64,000 nt of DNA from Seonamhaeicola sp. (GTDB lineage Bacteria; Bacteroidota; Bacteroidia; Flavobacteriales; Flavobacteriaceae): positions 213,867 through 277,866 of the forward strand of contig NZ_JANQJQ010000016.1 of NCBI RefSeq assembly GCF_028281565.1, read 5' to 3'. The position numbers and the translations under genes are program-made. This document shows positions 1 to 10,700 of the stretch, one piece after another (the stretch's first letter is position 1; each line of letters begins with the position of its first letter). The notes under the pieces are model-generated. The model was not told the origin of the DNA and did no database searches. It saw nothing but the letters and a program-made list of their open reading frames with translations.

Positions 1-2834
1 TCATAATATGCTTTTAAATGATCTTGTTTACTTCGAAAGTAAAAATTGATATCATAAATATCAGCAAAATCATCAAAGGCATTTTTAATGTTTTTAAAAT
101 CCTCAATAATGTCATTTTTGGAGACTTTAATTCTAAATTCACCTGCTTCAAACTTTCTTATATCCATTATTTGGTTAATAAGTCTTCCCATTTTATTAAC
201 GTTTGCCCTAATTCTAGATACTGTTGAAGGGCTAATATTATATTGCCTTTCGGTTTGAACTTTTTCTATGACACCAGAGATAAGACTTAAGGGAGTTCTT
301 AACTCGTGCGAGATATCTGTGAAAAATATCATTTTCATTCTATTGTGTTGGTTGTCTTTTTGATGGCTTATTGTTTCCTTAATAATATTTTGTTTTAAAT
401 CATACCATTTTTTTATAAGATAGTAGGCTATATATAATGAAATTAAGGCCAAGAGGGTATAGATTAATATGGCTACATTGCTTAACCAAAAAGGCGGTTT
501 AACAGTAAACATAAATACGGCCGGGTTTTCATTCCAAGTGCCATTACTATTTGAACTTTTTACTTTGAAAACATAGTCTTTAGGGGTTAAATCGTTAAAA
601 ATGGCGGTCTTGTTAGAATTGTTTGTATAAACCCAAAAATCATTTAAGCCTTCTAATTTATATGCATATTTATTTCTATATGGTGCAGTGAAATCTGAAG
701 ACGAGAAATTTATCATAACATTGTTTTTATCATATGTTAGCACAGTTTTTTTATCATCTCGAATGTTATAATTTGTAATTCTATTACTTTTTATTTTAGC
801 GTTTTTTTCAACACCTATTGTTGAAAATTTGGTAATGAAAGTGTTAGGTTTTTTTTCGTTAAGTCTGAATTCTTCAGTATTGACAATATAAAACCCTCCT
901 TTACAACCAAAATAAATATAAGCTTTATCTCTACTGGCGGCAGAAGAATTAAATACGAAAGAGACTTCCTCAATGTCATCTCTATAGCCTAAGGACAAGA
1001 ATTTATCCGCTTCTTTATCGTATCTGGCAATGCCACTTCCCGTACTAAACCAAAGAGTTCCTTTACTATCTTGTTGAACTGCAGTTACAGTTAATGAGTT
1101 TAAGCCATCATTTCTATTGTAAGGAAAAAAGGTATCACTTGAATAATTATACCTCATAATACCACCTCCCCTTGTAGTTATCCAAAAGTTGTCCTTTGTG
1201 TCGTAAAAGCTTAAAATTGCATTTGAAGTTATTCCTAAACTGCTATCAGGAAGATACTCCTTTATTTCTTCTTTTTCAGTATTAATACGGAATAAGCCTG
1301 TTCCTCTGGTTCCGATCCATATGTTGCCAAACTTGTCCTGCCTAAGTGCGAATACATTTTTACCTTTAAATTGCTTTATAAATGATTTTTTAAAGTTTGA
1401 AAGGCCTTCTTTCGAATTTAAGATATCCACGCCTCCCTGACCCCATAAACCAACCAAAATTTCACCATTATTTAATGGAAGGACCGTTTCAATTCTTTTC
1501 TTATACGATTTAATCAGGCTTGTTTCAATACTCCTTGTTGTAGACTGTATTTGTTTCGTATAAAAAACATTTCTTCTGTTAAACAGAATCCATTGTTTTC
1601 CGTCATAAGTAGGAACAATACCTCTTATATTATTAATGTTTGTTTTAATGGCTTGATAGGATTCTTCCTCTACATTGCACTTAAATAGTTGCCCTCCAAT
1701 AGGTAGCCAAAGATTATCTTGCTTATCGGTAAATAAGGTTTGCGCAAATACATTTTCTAAATTCTGGTTTTGAATGGGCTTTACATATTTGAAAAGCTTG
1801 GAACGCTTTACAACTTTATTTACTCCATTTAAACTCCCCACCCATAAGTTGTTAAAATCATCATAGCAAAGAGAGGTAATATGATTGGCGTTCAAAGTGT
1901 TTGAGGCATCTTCATCTGAAAAAAAACCAGTATACTTTTTGTCCTCGCCATTTACATTAATTTTGAACAAACCTAAGTTAGTTCCAACCCATAAGTCATC
2001 AGAATTGGAATCCTTTACAGCATCAGTAATATTTCTTGGGCGAGGTGTATTATGATTTAAGAAATCACTAAACTTGTTCAATACCCTTAATGAAGCATCT
2101 GAATAATTGTACTCCAAAATATAAATACCATCTCTGCAAACAGCTAATAAAGTATTCTCTTTATATGGTTTTAATTGTAATACCTGTAAATTAAAGCCCG
2201 AAGATTGAACCAGTTTATCCTCAGTATGCAAAAAAATACCTTTAGAAGTTGCGATCCAGATTCTTTGAAACTTATCTTCTATTAAGGCATTAATTCTTCC
2301 AGATGTAGTTTGGCCAAATTTTTCAAAAAAATTATTTCCAATATTGGCTTTTGTTTTGTCTTTGTTGGTTGTTACATTAAACAACCCATGATTCAACTTT
2401 TCAACCCAAATGTTTCCATTTGAGGTAACTTGGAGGGGAAGAAAAGTATAAGACTTTTTAAAACCTAAGAATTGATCTTTTTTGCGGTTATACATAACCA
2501 AGTAGCTACTGGTTCCCAACCAAAGATCACGGTTATGATCCTCTAATATATTCTTGTTAATTGTATTATTTGGTAAGGAGTACTCATTAAAAACATCATA
2601 CAAGAAAGCCTTTATTTCGCTCCCATTATATTGATATAAACCATCATTCGTGCCAATCCATAAAAGCCCGTAACTATCTTTAAAAATAGTTCTAACATTA
2701 TAATTAAATGATATGCCGTCAACTTCTAACTTTTTAAAATAATAATCATTTTGTCCATAAACATGGAACATCTGATTTAATAATAAAACTATTAAAATAG
2801 AATATTTTATGTGTAATAGTTTTTTAGTTTTCAA
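1..2834 (-). CDS. PUL sensor histidine kinase with two-component-regulator propeller (partial, runs off left edge)
   Basis: The minus strand stays open from about 2834 to the window edge. After a signal peptide (KTKKLLHIKYS then a hydrophobic run ending VYG/Q) come many propeller repeats (for example LLWIGTNDGLYQY, RDLWLGTS, RIWIATSKGIF), then a Y_Y_Y domain, one membrane helix at about plus 425-490, and a HisKA domain with the H-box ISHELRTPLS near plus 290-320. In the family the periplasmic propeller binds an oligosaccharide released from the substrate and the kinase activates the PUL. The C-terminus is missing, so it cannot be said whether an ATPase, receiver and AraC domain follow as in hybrid (HTCS) proteins. 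No ATG fits; the TTG at 2834 gives a normal signal peptide, and a TTG at 2870 is possible. It is the likely regulator of the SusC/SusD genes to its right. Confidence 0.9.
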   Translation of the reverse strand, partial: MKTKKLLHIKYSILIVLLLNQMFHVYGQNDYYFKKLEVDGISFNYNVRTIFKDSYGLLWIGTNDGLYQYNGSEIKAFLYDVFNEYSLPNNTINKNILEDHNRDLWLGTSSYLVMYNRKKDQFLGFKKSYTFLPLQVTSNGNIWVEKLNHGLFNVTTNKDKTKANIGNNFFEKFGQTTSGRINALIEDKFQRIWIATSKGIFLHTEDKLVQSSGFNLQVLQLKPYKENTLLAVCRDGIYILEYNYSDASLRVLNKFSDFLNHNTPRPRNITDAVKDSNSDDLWVGTNLGLFKINVNGEDKKYTGFFSDEDASNTLNANHITSLCYDDFNNLWVGSLNGVNKVVKRSKLFKYVKPIQNQNLENVFAQTLFTDKQDNLWLPIGGQLFKCNVEEESYQAIKTNINNIRGIVPTYDGKQWILFNRRNVFYTKQIQSTTRSIETSLIKSYKKRIETVLPLNNGEILVGLWGQGGVDILNSKEGLSNFKKSFIKQFKGKNVFALRQDKFGNIWIGTRGTGLFRINTEKEEIKEYLPDSSLGITSNAILSFYDTKDNFWITTRGGGIMRYNYSSDTFFPYNRNDGLNSLTVTAVQQDSKGTLWFSTGSGIARYDKEADKFLSLGYRDDIEEVSFVFNSSAASRDKAYIYFGCKGGFYIVNTEEFRLNEKKPNTFITKFSTIGVEKNAKIKSNRITNYNIRDDKKTVLTYDKNNVMINFSSSDFTAPYRNKYAYKLEGLNDFWVYTNNSNKTAIFNDLTPKDYVFKVKSSNSNGTWNENPAVFMFTVKPPFWLSNVAILIYTLLALISLYIAYYLIKKWYDLKQNIIKETISHQKDNQHNRMKMIFFTDISHELRTPLSLISGVIEKVQTERQYNISPSTVSRIRANVNKMGRLINQIMDIRKFEAGEFRIKVSKNDIIEDFKNIKNAFDDFADIYDINFYFRSKQDHLKAYY

Positions 2835-2892
2835 TTTTGACAGGCTTTTTTTGATGACACTTCTATTCAAATATACCACTTTATTGCAATTT

Positions 2893-3255
2893 TTAATAAA
2901 ACGAATATGTACATATAATCCTTTGAAAAATGAGATTTTTCAGGGTTACTAGCCAACAATTTTTGATAAAGAGGGAGTCATTATTTAGCTGGACTTCAAA
3001 ATAGAAATATTCTTTTTGTGGTGTTATTTGATACGCTTGACGAGCCATTCTAATCCAGCAAGTATTACCACATACTGCCATTTGCACAATATTGATATTC
3101 ACAAAATCACGTTTCATTATATTCAATGGTAGATTGTTGGTTTTGTTAATTGTTTTATAAAATAAATTTGGTTGTAACGCTTGGTAAAACAGGTAACTCC
3201 TTTTCTGTAACCCTTAAATCAATTTCTATTTCAATAGACCTTTTAAGAAGTAATC
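2893..3255 (-). pseudogene. Decayed 3' end of a GH2 beta-galactosidase
   Basis: Translation of the minus strand gives KRDFVNINIVQMAVCGNTCW followed by YQITPQ. This matches the conserved C-terminus of the intact GH2 enzyme encoded at 11151-14291 ([20 protein letters not shown], then YQIQPR). Just upstream, in a separate frame that soon stops, is an ELPVLP stretch that fits the LPVLPR segment earlier in the same beta-sandwich domain. The two pieces are joined with roughly 70 residues missing between them. There is no catalytic domain. It is the scar of a second beta-galactosidase gene that once stood beside the sensor kinase. Confidence 0.75.
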
Positions 3256-3257
3256 AT

Positions 3258-3530
3258 TTAAATAAGATTTATTTTATGGTTTACTTCAACTAATTGGCAA
3301 GTCGCCACTTGAATAGTACTTTCAAATAATTTAACATTTTTATTTTTTACAATTAAAAAATCTGTGGGAACGTAAATGCTTATGTCGACCAAAGCTGTAT
3401 AACCTGTTCTTCCTGAAACTATGTTCTCCAGATCAATAGCAGGTATAGTTATGAAATGAAAAACTGCCAATGTAATTGTTGCAATGCACGTCATCTGAAT
3501 AAGTTCATTCTCTAGATTTAAAATTTGCAT
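3258..3530 (-). CDS. Unrecognised 90-residue open frame, probably a gene remnant
   Basis: This is a short frame starting MQILNLENELIQMTC and containing RTGYTALVDISIYVPTDF and KNVKLFESTIQVATCQLVEV. The second half has the alternating hydrophobic pattern of a beta-sandwich strand set. It has no convincing signal peptide and no conserved motif that I recognise. It lies directly upstream of the decayed GH2 fragment and could be another piece of the same lost gene region. Whether it is expressed cannot be judged from the sequence. Confidence 0.25.
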   Translation of the reverse strand: MQILNLENELIQMTCIATITLAVFHFITIPAIDLENIVSGRTGYTALVDISIYVPTDFLIVKNKNVKLFESTIQVATCQLVEVNHKINLI

Positions 3531-3622
3531 GTTTTTTTAACATTTCATTCTAAAAATAGAAGTAATGAGTGAATAAGCAATAATGGAGAATATTTTATCA
3601 TTTTCTAAAACATTTTTTACGT

Positions 3623-3655
3623 AAAAAAAGAACCTGCTTTTGGAGGCTCTTTTTT
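3623..3655 (-). terminator. Intrinsic terminator of the SusC1/SusD1 operon
   Basis: On the minus strand an arm AAAAAGAGCCT pairs with AGGTTCTTTTT (one G-U pair) around an 8-base loop and runs into a T-tract. It begins about 50 bases after the stop codon of the DUF4998 lipoprotein gene. The A- and T-rich flanks make it nearly symmetrical, so it could also stop transcription coming from the left. Confidence 0.7.
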
Positions 3656-3704
3656 ATTAAGACGCTATCATCAGTTTTATAATACGGAAAATTAGTATTA
3701 ATTT

Positions 3705-4391
3705 TTATTGGATATGATATTCGACATAGCCTGTGTAAAAAGTGTCTATAGCATTACCATCTGGTAAATATTCCGACCTGTATGATATGTTTTTTGTAAT
3801 ATCAATATCGGTCAATGCAATTGTAATACTGTCTAAATTATCTTCCGTCAGGCTTACTGTTTGCAGTTCTCCAGCAAGGTTGTAGTAAGTAAAACTATTA
3901 GTAATATAATCATCAAATATGGCAGTGCTCATATTAAATGTAATATCATTTGCTGTTTGTACATGTGATAAGATTCTTCTATTGTTTAAGGAAGTTATGA
4001 AATTAGAACCTAAAGATCTTCCAGTTTGCGCAACTGGAACAGATCTGTTTCCCTTGGAATCCATAGAAAATACTTCGAAAATATAACTTCCCTCTTCTAA
4101 ATTTGGGATTATAATGGATACTTCATCTCTAACAATAGGAGTAATATTAATGTCAATGTCTATAGAATCTGCTCTATTATTCCAATAAACACGTCCTTTT
4201 TTTATACTTAAATCTGAATATTGATACCATTGTACTTTGACTCTATTATTTCCTTTAAACACTACTAAGGAATCCGGTTTTTCTGTATAAATGGTTTCTC
4301 CTCGGTCTAAGTATTTTTGGTGCAGTTCATTGGTGTCCGTGCAGTTAACAAATAGTAATAGTACTGTGGGTAATATAAATATGTATTTCAT
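3705..4391 (-). CDS. DUF4998-type surface lipoprotein
   Basis: A 228-residue lipoprotein with a lipobox cysteine at about residue 17 (LLFVNC). The N-terminal segment HQKYLDRGETIYTEKPDSL and the following NRVKVQW are typical of the DUF4998 family found at the ends of Bacteroidota SusC/SusD operons. Two fibronectin-like beta domains are likely: residues 25-125 and 130-228. The function of the family is not established. Its position after SusC, SusD and a DUF4959-type protein suggests a surface glycan-binding accessory. It starts 11 bases after the upstream gene and is followed by a terminator, so it is the last gene of the operon. Confidence 0.75.
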   Translation of the reverse strand: MKYIFILPTVLLLFVNCTDTNELHQKYLDRGETIYTEKPDSLVVFKGNNRVKVQWYQYSDLSIKKGRVYWNNRADSIDIDINITPIVRDEVSIIIPNLEEGSYIFEVFSMDSKGNRSVPVAQTGRSLGSNFITSLNNRRILSHVQTANDITFNMSTAIFDDYITNSFTYYNLAGELQTVSLTEDNLDSITIALTDIDITKNISYRSEYLPDGNAIDTFYTGYVEYHIQ

Positions 4392-4402
4392 GTTTTTTTG
4401 AT

Positions 4403-5683
4403 TTAGTCAGTAGGTGCTCCAAATAAGGTCATTTCGGCCCAAGCCGAGTACAAAGTGTTATCCCAAACTTCTTTCGATCTCCATCTTACCCACCTCACGG
4501 GAGGTGTATTTGGGGGGAAATTAAATTCAAATCCTAGTTCGCCAAATTCATTATCACCAGCAGCTACTTGTGTGCCCGGTAAGCCTGATGGTTTAGTAGT
4601 TTCGAATGTTCCTAGAAGTGTCCATCCATCCATACCTTCTTCTCTCCAATTATTTGTTACATTAGGATCATCCCCATCCGGCCAAACGTAAGCTCCATTA
4701 AATTCTCTGTCTATAAGGGATTGGTCATTTGTACCCCATACTTCCAAAACTTTTATTCCACCCTGTTTGTAACTCCAGTTATCTATTGGTGTATAAATAA
4801 AGCGGCTTAATAAATTAGTTTCTCCTAAATCGTAAGTTAAATGGTGTGGTAGGTATAATTTATAAGATGAAGATGCATTTTGTTGCGATACATATCCTGT
4901 ATTGAATCTTTGAAAAGTAATACCGTCAAAGCCTTTTTCATAACTTACTCCTGAATTTCTTGTGGAAAAGGGAACATCTGTATCTAAATTCGCTACCTTC
5001 CAATCTGATTTATCAAGTTCTATTTCAAATAAGGGCGTATATAGTCCTACAAGAGTGTCACTAACATTTCCATATTCATCTCTTACAAAAACGCCCAATT
5101 CGGTTTCAATTGGCTCTAACCCTCTTGAATTGGCGTTAAAGGTTGTAAAATCATCGTAAATTACTTCATAAGGTATAAAATCACCAAATTCATCATATTT
5201 TAAAACGGTAAAACCCATAAATTTATTCAATTCATTCTCCCATTCTAAGAATATACCCGCAAAATCTGCTCTAACTCGAAGCGATTCAAAGACATTTATA
5301 TAAGGAGGCGTTAATGGCATGATTTCCGTTTCAACGGGGGTAGATTTATTGCCATTATAATCAACCGCATATAGAGTTACTTTTTGCGGGTTCGTATTAG
5401 GGAAACCATCAACTGTTATACTTTGAGTAAATTTTGATGATTTAGCAACTCTACTTAATTGGTCATTTACTTTATACACCGCCTCAACATGGGAAAAATC
5501 GGTGTTTGTTGGAGGAGTATAAGAAATATTCGCTCCACCAGGAATGCTTTTTGATGTAACATTTGATATGGGTTCAGGAGGGTAACTTTCGGTAGGGGTT
5601 TGCCCTATAGGTTCTTCTTCACCACAACCAATTACGACAATAGAAATTAGTAAAGGATAAATTAAAGTTAAATAAGTTTTCAT
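4403..5683 (-). CDS. DUF4959/DUF5126/DUF5000-type surface glycan-binding lipoprotein
   Basis: A 426-residue lipoprotein with its lipobox cysteine at about residue 20 (VVIGCG). The order is a fibronectin-like domain from about 25 to 120 (VTSKSIPGGANISYTPP, then YAVDYNGNKS), a second from about 125 to 225, and a discoidin-like C-terminal domain from about 270 that contains WSYKQGGIKVLEVWG and ends WVRWRSKEVWDNTLYSAWAE. This architecture is common as the third gene of SusC/SusD operons, where such proteins are thought to hold glycan at the cell surface. It follows SusD1 by 33 bases. The binding specificity cannot be read from the sequence. Confidence 0.8.
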   Translation of the reverse strand: MKTYLTLIYPLLISIVVIGCGEEEPIGQTPTESYPPEPISNVTSKSIPGGANISYTPPTNTDFSHVEAVYKVNDQLSRVAKSSKFTQSITVDGFPNTNPQKVTLYAVDYNGNKSTPVETEIMPLTPPYINVFESLRVRADFAGIFLEWENELNKFMGFTVLKYDEFGDFIPYEVIYDDFTTFNANSRGLEPIETELGVFVRDEYGNVSDTLVGLYTPLFEIELDKSDWKVANLDTDVPFSTRNSGVSYEKGFDGITFQRFNTGYVSQQNASSSYKLYLPHHLTYDLGETNLLSRFIYTPIDNWSYKQGGIKVLEVWGTNDQSLIDREFNGAYVWPDGDDPNVTNNWREEGMDGWTLLGTFETTKPSGLPGTQVAAGDNEFGELGFEFNFPPNTPPVRWVRWRSKEVWDNTLYSAWAEMTLFGAPTD

Positions 5684-5716
5684 AATCTATTTATTTAATT
5701 TTTATAATATTTAAAA

Positions 5717-7738
5717 TTACCATCCAACATTTTGAATAAGGTTTGGGTTTGTTAAAATTTCATTAGTTCGTATCGGCCATAAATACTCTTTAAATGAAAA
5801 AGAACGTACCAATCCAGTTACTGGAATGTAATAATCTTCAGGAGTTTCCGCCTCAATGTTCCAACCTTTGTAGGGTTGATTATAATATTGTTCTGCCAGT
5901 TTCCAACGCCTTAAATCCCAGAACCGCTGTCCTTCAAATGCTAATTCAATCATACGTTCTTGTTGAATAATATCTCTTAACCCAACTTTGTTTGAAGGTT
6001 TATCGGGTTGACTAGAAAAATTAGCCCATGAAGCGGCAACACCATCTAATCCGGCTCTTTCTCTTACTATGTCAATATTTATTTGAGCCGCAGTTATGTC
6101 TCCGACTTCATTTAAACATTCTGCATATAATAAATACAAATCGGCTAAACGTATCTCAGGAAATGGGTAATCTCTTACAGATGTTCCATTGCCATCATGC
6201 CTAATAGTATTGTTGAAGTTAGTTACTTTTTTTGCATAATAACCTGTACTTGAGCGTCTTCCTGCTCCTTGGTTAGTTCCAGAGTATTCTGAAGCTCCTC
6301 TGCCTTCCAGATAATGGTCTTCGTAACCTGCATTAGTTGAACCATTATATACCGCTGGGTTTCCATACCAAATTCCTCTATCAAAGCCTAAACTACCATA
6401 AAAGCGAACTTCTCTATCAAAATGTAAGTTAATAGTGGTTTCGCCATTTTTGACATAATACTGATTATCAGGAACTCCATTGCCATTGGTGTCAGTATCG
6501 GTTGCAGTTGTATAGTTACGTAATTGATATCTGTTTTCATAATCCCAAGTTGTATCTTCATCAATAGGCACACCATTTTTAGTATAGAACATTTCAGCTA
6601 TACGCAATGGCGGTGAAAAGTTGCATCCCACATTTATGTTATTTGAAAACCTAGTATGGGTTCTAGCTTGTGCTTGGTTTTGTAAACCGCCGCCTGCGCG
6701 ACCTTCTGTTGAAACAAAAAGTTTCTCTTCGGTCCATCGTTCGGATAAGGATTGTTGAATGGTTAGAACATTAATAATTTCTTCTGGTACATCTGCAACT
6801 GATTGACCTGATGGTAATGCTATTTCATTTGGGTCAAACCTGAATAATGTTGCTCCAGATGCTTCAGCTGTATCTATAGCTTGCTTACAAGCTTCTGCTG
6901 CTACTTGCCATTTTGTTTCATCGAAAGTTTGAGGAAACAGTGATATACCTCTTTTATCAACTAGCGAAGAGTAATCACCATTACCGTTAAACAATGGACT
7001 TGCTGCATAAGTAAGTACTCTGGCTCTCATGGCATATGCTGCAGGTTTTGTTGCGCGTCCTAATTCTAATTCTCTGTCGGTAATTATATTTGGTAAATCA
7101 TCTGCTGCTTCTCTAAATAAATCAGCAATGAAAGTCACACATTCATCAACTGTAGATCTAAATTGTTGAAATTCATTGGTTGGCGCATCAATACTTATAT
7201 TTTCGTCCACCAATATTATTGGGCCGTACATTCTAAATAAATAAAAATGGTAGTAAGCTTTTAAAAATTTGGCTTCAGCTTTCCAACGGAGTCTTTCACT
7301 TAGCTCTATAGAGATAACATTGTCTATGTTTTCTATAAAAATATTACAATCTCTAATGCCATTATACATGTTTTTACCTCCACCATTACCTGTCCAATAA
7401 TCGGCAAGAGGGGTGTCCACATTTTGTTCCCCGAGAGCAATGTTCCATAAGTTAATGTTTGTTAAGTTACTTATGGCAGCTAAATTTGTGGGATCTATTA
7501 ACACTTCGTCACCACCATAAAACGTTGGATTATTAGATTGGTTACCTAAGTTTGGCATCCAACTGTAACAGGTATAAAGATAGCTTTTTGCCGAGTTTTG
7601 ATCATCAAAAGCATCTTCTATAGTTGCAATATCATCTGGAACGACATCTAAAAAATCACTACATGATGTCGCTAAAATAATTGCCAAAATAATTAAAAAC
7701 GATTTATTAATATTTATTTTAGTTTTCATAGTTTTCAT
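5717..7738 (-). CDS. SusD/RagB-family nutrient-binding lipoprotein (SusD1)
   Basis: A 673-residue outer-membrane lipoprotein, cysteine at about residue 26 (LATSCSDFLDVVP). SusD-family marks are the N-terminal LDVVPDD segment, the TPR-like helical region (ERLRWKAEAKFLKAYYHFYLFRMYGPI) and the C-terminal RMIELAFEGQRFWDLRRWKLAEQ. SusD proteins cap the SusC channel and bind the glycan outside the cell. The gene begins one base after SusC1 ends, so the two are co-translated and should form a complex. At 673 residues it is longer than many SusD proteins, with an extended region around residues 330-480. Two ATG codons lie close together (residues 1 and 4); either would keep the signal peptide. Confidence 0.95.
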   Translation of the reverse strand: MKTMKTKININKSFLIILAIILATSCSDFLDVVPDDIATIEDAFDDQNSAKSYLYTCYSWMPNLGNQSNNPTFYGGDEVLIDPTNLAAISNLTNINLWNIALGEQNVDTPLADYWTGNGGGKNMYNGIRDCNIFIENIDNVISIELSERLRWKAEAKFLKAYYHFYLFRMYGPIILVDENISIDAPTNEFQQFRSTVDECVTFIADLFREAADDLPNIITDRELELGRATKPAAYAMRARVLTYAASPLFNGNGDYSSLVDKRGISLFPQTFDETKWQVAAEACKQAIDTAEASGATLFRFDPNEIALPSGQSVADVPEEIINVLTIQQSLSERWTEEKLFVSTEGRAGGGLQNQAQARTHTRFSNNINVGCNFSPPLRIAEMFYTKNGVPIDEDTTWDYENRYQLRNYTTATDTDTNGNGVPDNQYYVKNGETTINLHFDREVRFYGSLGFDRGIWYGNPAVYNGSTNAGYEDHYLEGRGASEYSGTNQGAGRRSSTGYYAKKVTNFNNTIRHDGNGTSVRDYPFPEIRLADLYLLYAECLNEVGDITAAQINIDIVRERAGLDGVAASWANFSSQPDKPSNKVGLRDIIQQERMIELAFEGQRFWDLRRWKLAEQYYNQPYKGWNIEAETPEDYYIPVTGLVRSFSFKEYLWPIRTNEILTNPNLIQNVGW

Positions 7739-10700
7739 TTAAAAGTTTATTCTAGCACCTAGGTTAATTACTCTTTGGTTTGGATAATTAAAAGCATTAC
7801 CTCCTAATTCAGGATCCCACAAATCAAATTTGCTCCATGTGTATAAATTGTTTCCAGAAGCATATAGTCTTGCTCTAGATACATTAAACTTTCTTGTGAA
7901 AGCCTTAGGTATTGTATACCCAATTTCTAAAGAACGTAGCCTTAAAAGTGCTCCGTCTCTTAGAAACCAAGTACTCCTAACTCTATTATTTTGTACTGGT
8001 TCTGATGTTAATTTTGGCCAAAGGGCATACAAATCCCTATTTTCTCTAGACCAGTGATTATCTGCGTAAACCTTTAATAAGTTGTTTGTTGCTAGGCGTT
8101 GATTTGCACCTGAGCCAGTTGTATATTGGTTGAAAGGAGAAGTTTCTGCTGCATTAATAAAAAAAGAAGTTAAGCCTATACCATTGAAAAACATATTTAA
8201 GTCCCAATTTTTATATCCTATTGAAAACCCAAAACCATAATTAATTTCAGGAGATGTAGGATTTCCAATAGGTACTTCATCAGCCTCATTTATCTTACCA
8301 TCACCATTGATATCTTTATATTTGATATCTCCTTCTCCATATTGTATATTTGGTGTTCTACCAAATTGTTGTGGCGAATTAGCCGCATCTTCGGCATCTA
8401 TAAATAATCGTTCTGCGACATATCCATAGGATTGGCGAATTGGATTACCTACTCGCGATCTCCATGGAGTAGCAGAATAATCAGGTTCGTCAAATTTTAG
8501 AAACTCACTTGTAGCATATGTAAAATTAGCATTAGCTTGAATGTATAAATCTTTATTAATTTGGTTTTTGTAATTGAACCTACCTTCAAATCCATGGCTT
8601 CGGGCCTCACCAGAATTTGCAAAAATTTGAGCTGTTAAACCTAAGGATGCCGGTATTTCGTTTCTGGGTAAGAAAATATCATGGCGTCTATCTGAGAAGT
8701 AATGAAACTCCATATCAAACATATTATTAAAAAGACCAATTTGCAGCCCTAAATCAAATTTTTCAGCCGTTTCCCAAGTAATATCGGCATTGGCATATCT
8801 TTGTACATCGACGCCATTTAGGGTTACATAAGTTTCTTCACCAAAGCTGGCATTTCTACTGTTATCGTTTAAGTTGATTTCTGAGAGATAAAAGAAGCGA
8901 TCACTTGAATTACCAATATTGTCATTACCTACTAAGCCATAGGTGGCTGTAATTCTAAATTTGTTTACCACATCTCTATAGGGTTCCCAGAAATTTTCCT
9001 TGGATACCGTCCACCCAGCACCTACTGAAGGAAAAAATCCAAAACGATTTTCTTTAGAGAAACGTTCAGAACCATTATATCCAAAGTTAAACTCGGCAAA
9101 GTATTTAGAATCATATCCATAAGTAAATCGACCTGCATAACCAATATTCCTAGATGGTAAAGAGGCTTGTAAATTGGAACCAGAATCATTTGTGTTTTCA
9201 GTAGAAGTTGTAATTAAAGTAGCTGAAACATTATGAGTTTCATTAAAGGTTTTGTCATACATAGCTGCAAATTCCATATATAATCTAGAGCTAACGGTGG
9301 AATTATCTGCGGCTTCAAAACCAATAGCATCTTCGGGGTTGTCATCTTCGTTTAACCAATTAAGAATATAGGTGTCATTAAATTTGTCATAACTTTGAAC
9401 TTCATAATAAAAAGGATCGTAGCCTCTTCTTATTTCAAAATATGAGTTTCTGTCGTACCCTCCTTTAAATCGGACTTTTAAATCTGCAGTAATCTTTTGA
9501 TCTAAATTAATTTGTAAACTCATTTTAGATCTGGTATACTCTCTGTATCCACTAACAGCATCTGCGTAAGGATTAATATAATTTAAATTGCCACCATCAT
9601 CATTACCAAATAATACTTGAGTGGCAAATTGGTTTGCTTCATCAGGTTCAAAAAAAGCAGGAAATTGGACAGGGCTTGTTCTGCGAATTTTATCAAATAG
9701 ACTAGAGGCACCATCTCTAGGACCCTGATAATCATCGTAGGCTACATAAACTTGAACCTTGCCATTTGTGGTTGGTGTAATTTTTATATTGTTATTAGAG
9801 CGTACCTGAATTCTGTTTAGCGATATACCACTGTTAACACCTCTAGAATCGTCTGAGTTTAATATACCATTATCATGTGAATAAGTTGTGGATAGATAAT
9901 ATCTTGCAACCTTGCCTCCTCCGGAAACATTAAGGTTTAAACGTTTGTTAACTGCTGTTTCCTTGAATAATAAACCCAACCAATCAGTTGCTGGAAACAC
10001 ATAGGGGTTTACTTTATTTCTAACACCATCTATTTGATTTTGGGTAAAAGGCAGGACCCCACCTTCGTTTACTCTCGCTTCATTGAATAAATTCATATAG
10101 GTGATGGGGTCGGCATATTCAATATCTCTTGTGTTTGAAGAAAATGAAGTTTCGTATTTTAGAGATAATTTTACTTTACCTTCTTCACCTTCTTTGGTAT
10201 TAACCAAAATAACACCATTTGCACCTCTAGATCCATATAATGCGGCAGCAGTTGCATCTTTCATTACAGAGAAACTATCAATGTCTTCTACTTCAATTCT
10301 TGCTAGGTCATTGGTTGTTGACTCAATGCCATCTATTAATATCAGTGGAGAAGTGGCAAAACCAAACGTTGAAACACCTCTTATAAAGAATTCGGCATTA
10401 TCGGCACCTGGTTCGCCGGATCTTTGGAAGGCAATAACACCGGGAATCTTTCCGGAAAATGATGTGGTTAAATTGCTTGCTGGAATTTTTAATTCTTCTG
10501 GTTTAACCGTTGTAATGGCGGCAACAACACTTTCTTTTTTTTGTGTTCCAAACGCAACTACTGTTACTTCATCTAGTTGTGATGTGTCGGTTTCCAAAGC
10601 AATATTTAACTTGGTTTTATTTGTTATTGTAATTTCTTTTGTTTTATACCCCACATAAGAAAATACTAGTATGTCACCAATTTGTACTTTGATAAGAAAA

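Noticed and set aside
2949..3126. Short open frame of 77 residues called as a free gene
   Set aside because: It is the conserved tail of a GH2 beta-galactosidase with no upstream domains, so it is kept as a pseudogene fragment.
10101..10658. 185-residue plus-strand open frame inside SusC1
   Set aside because: It is antisense to the plug domain of SusC1, whose protein sequence is strongly conserved; no signal of an independent gene.
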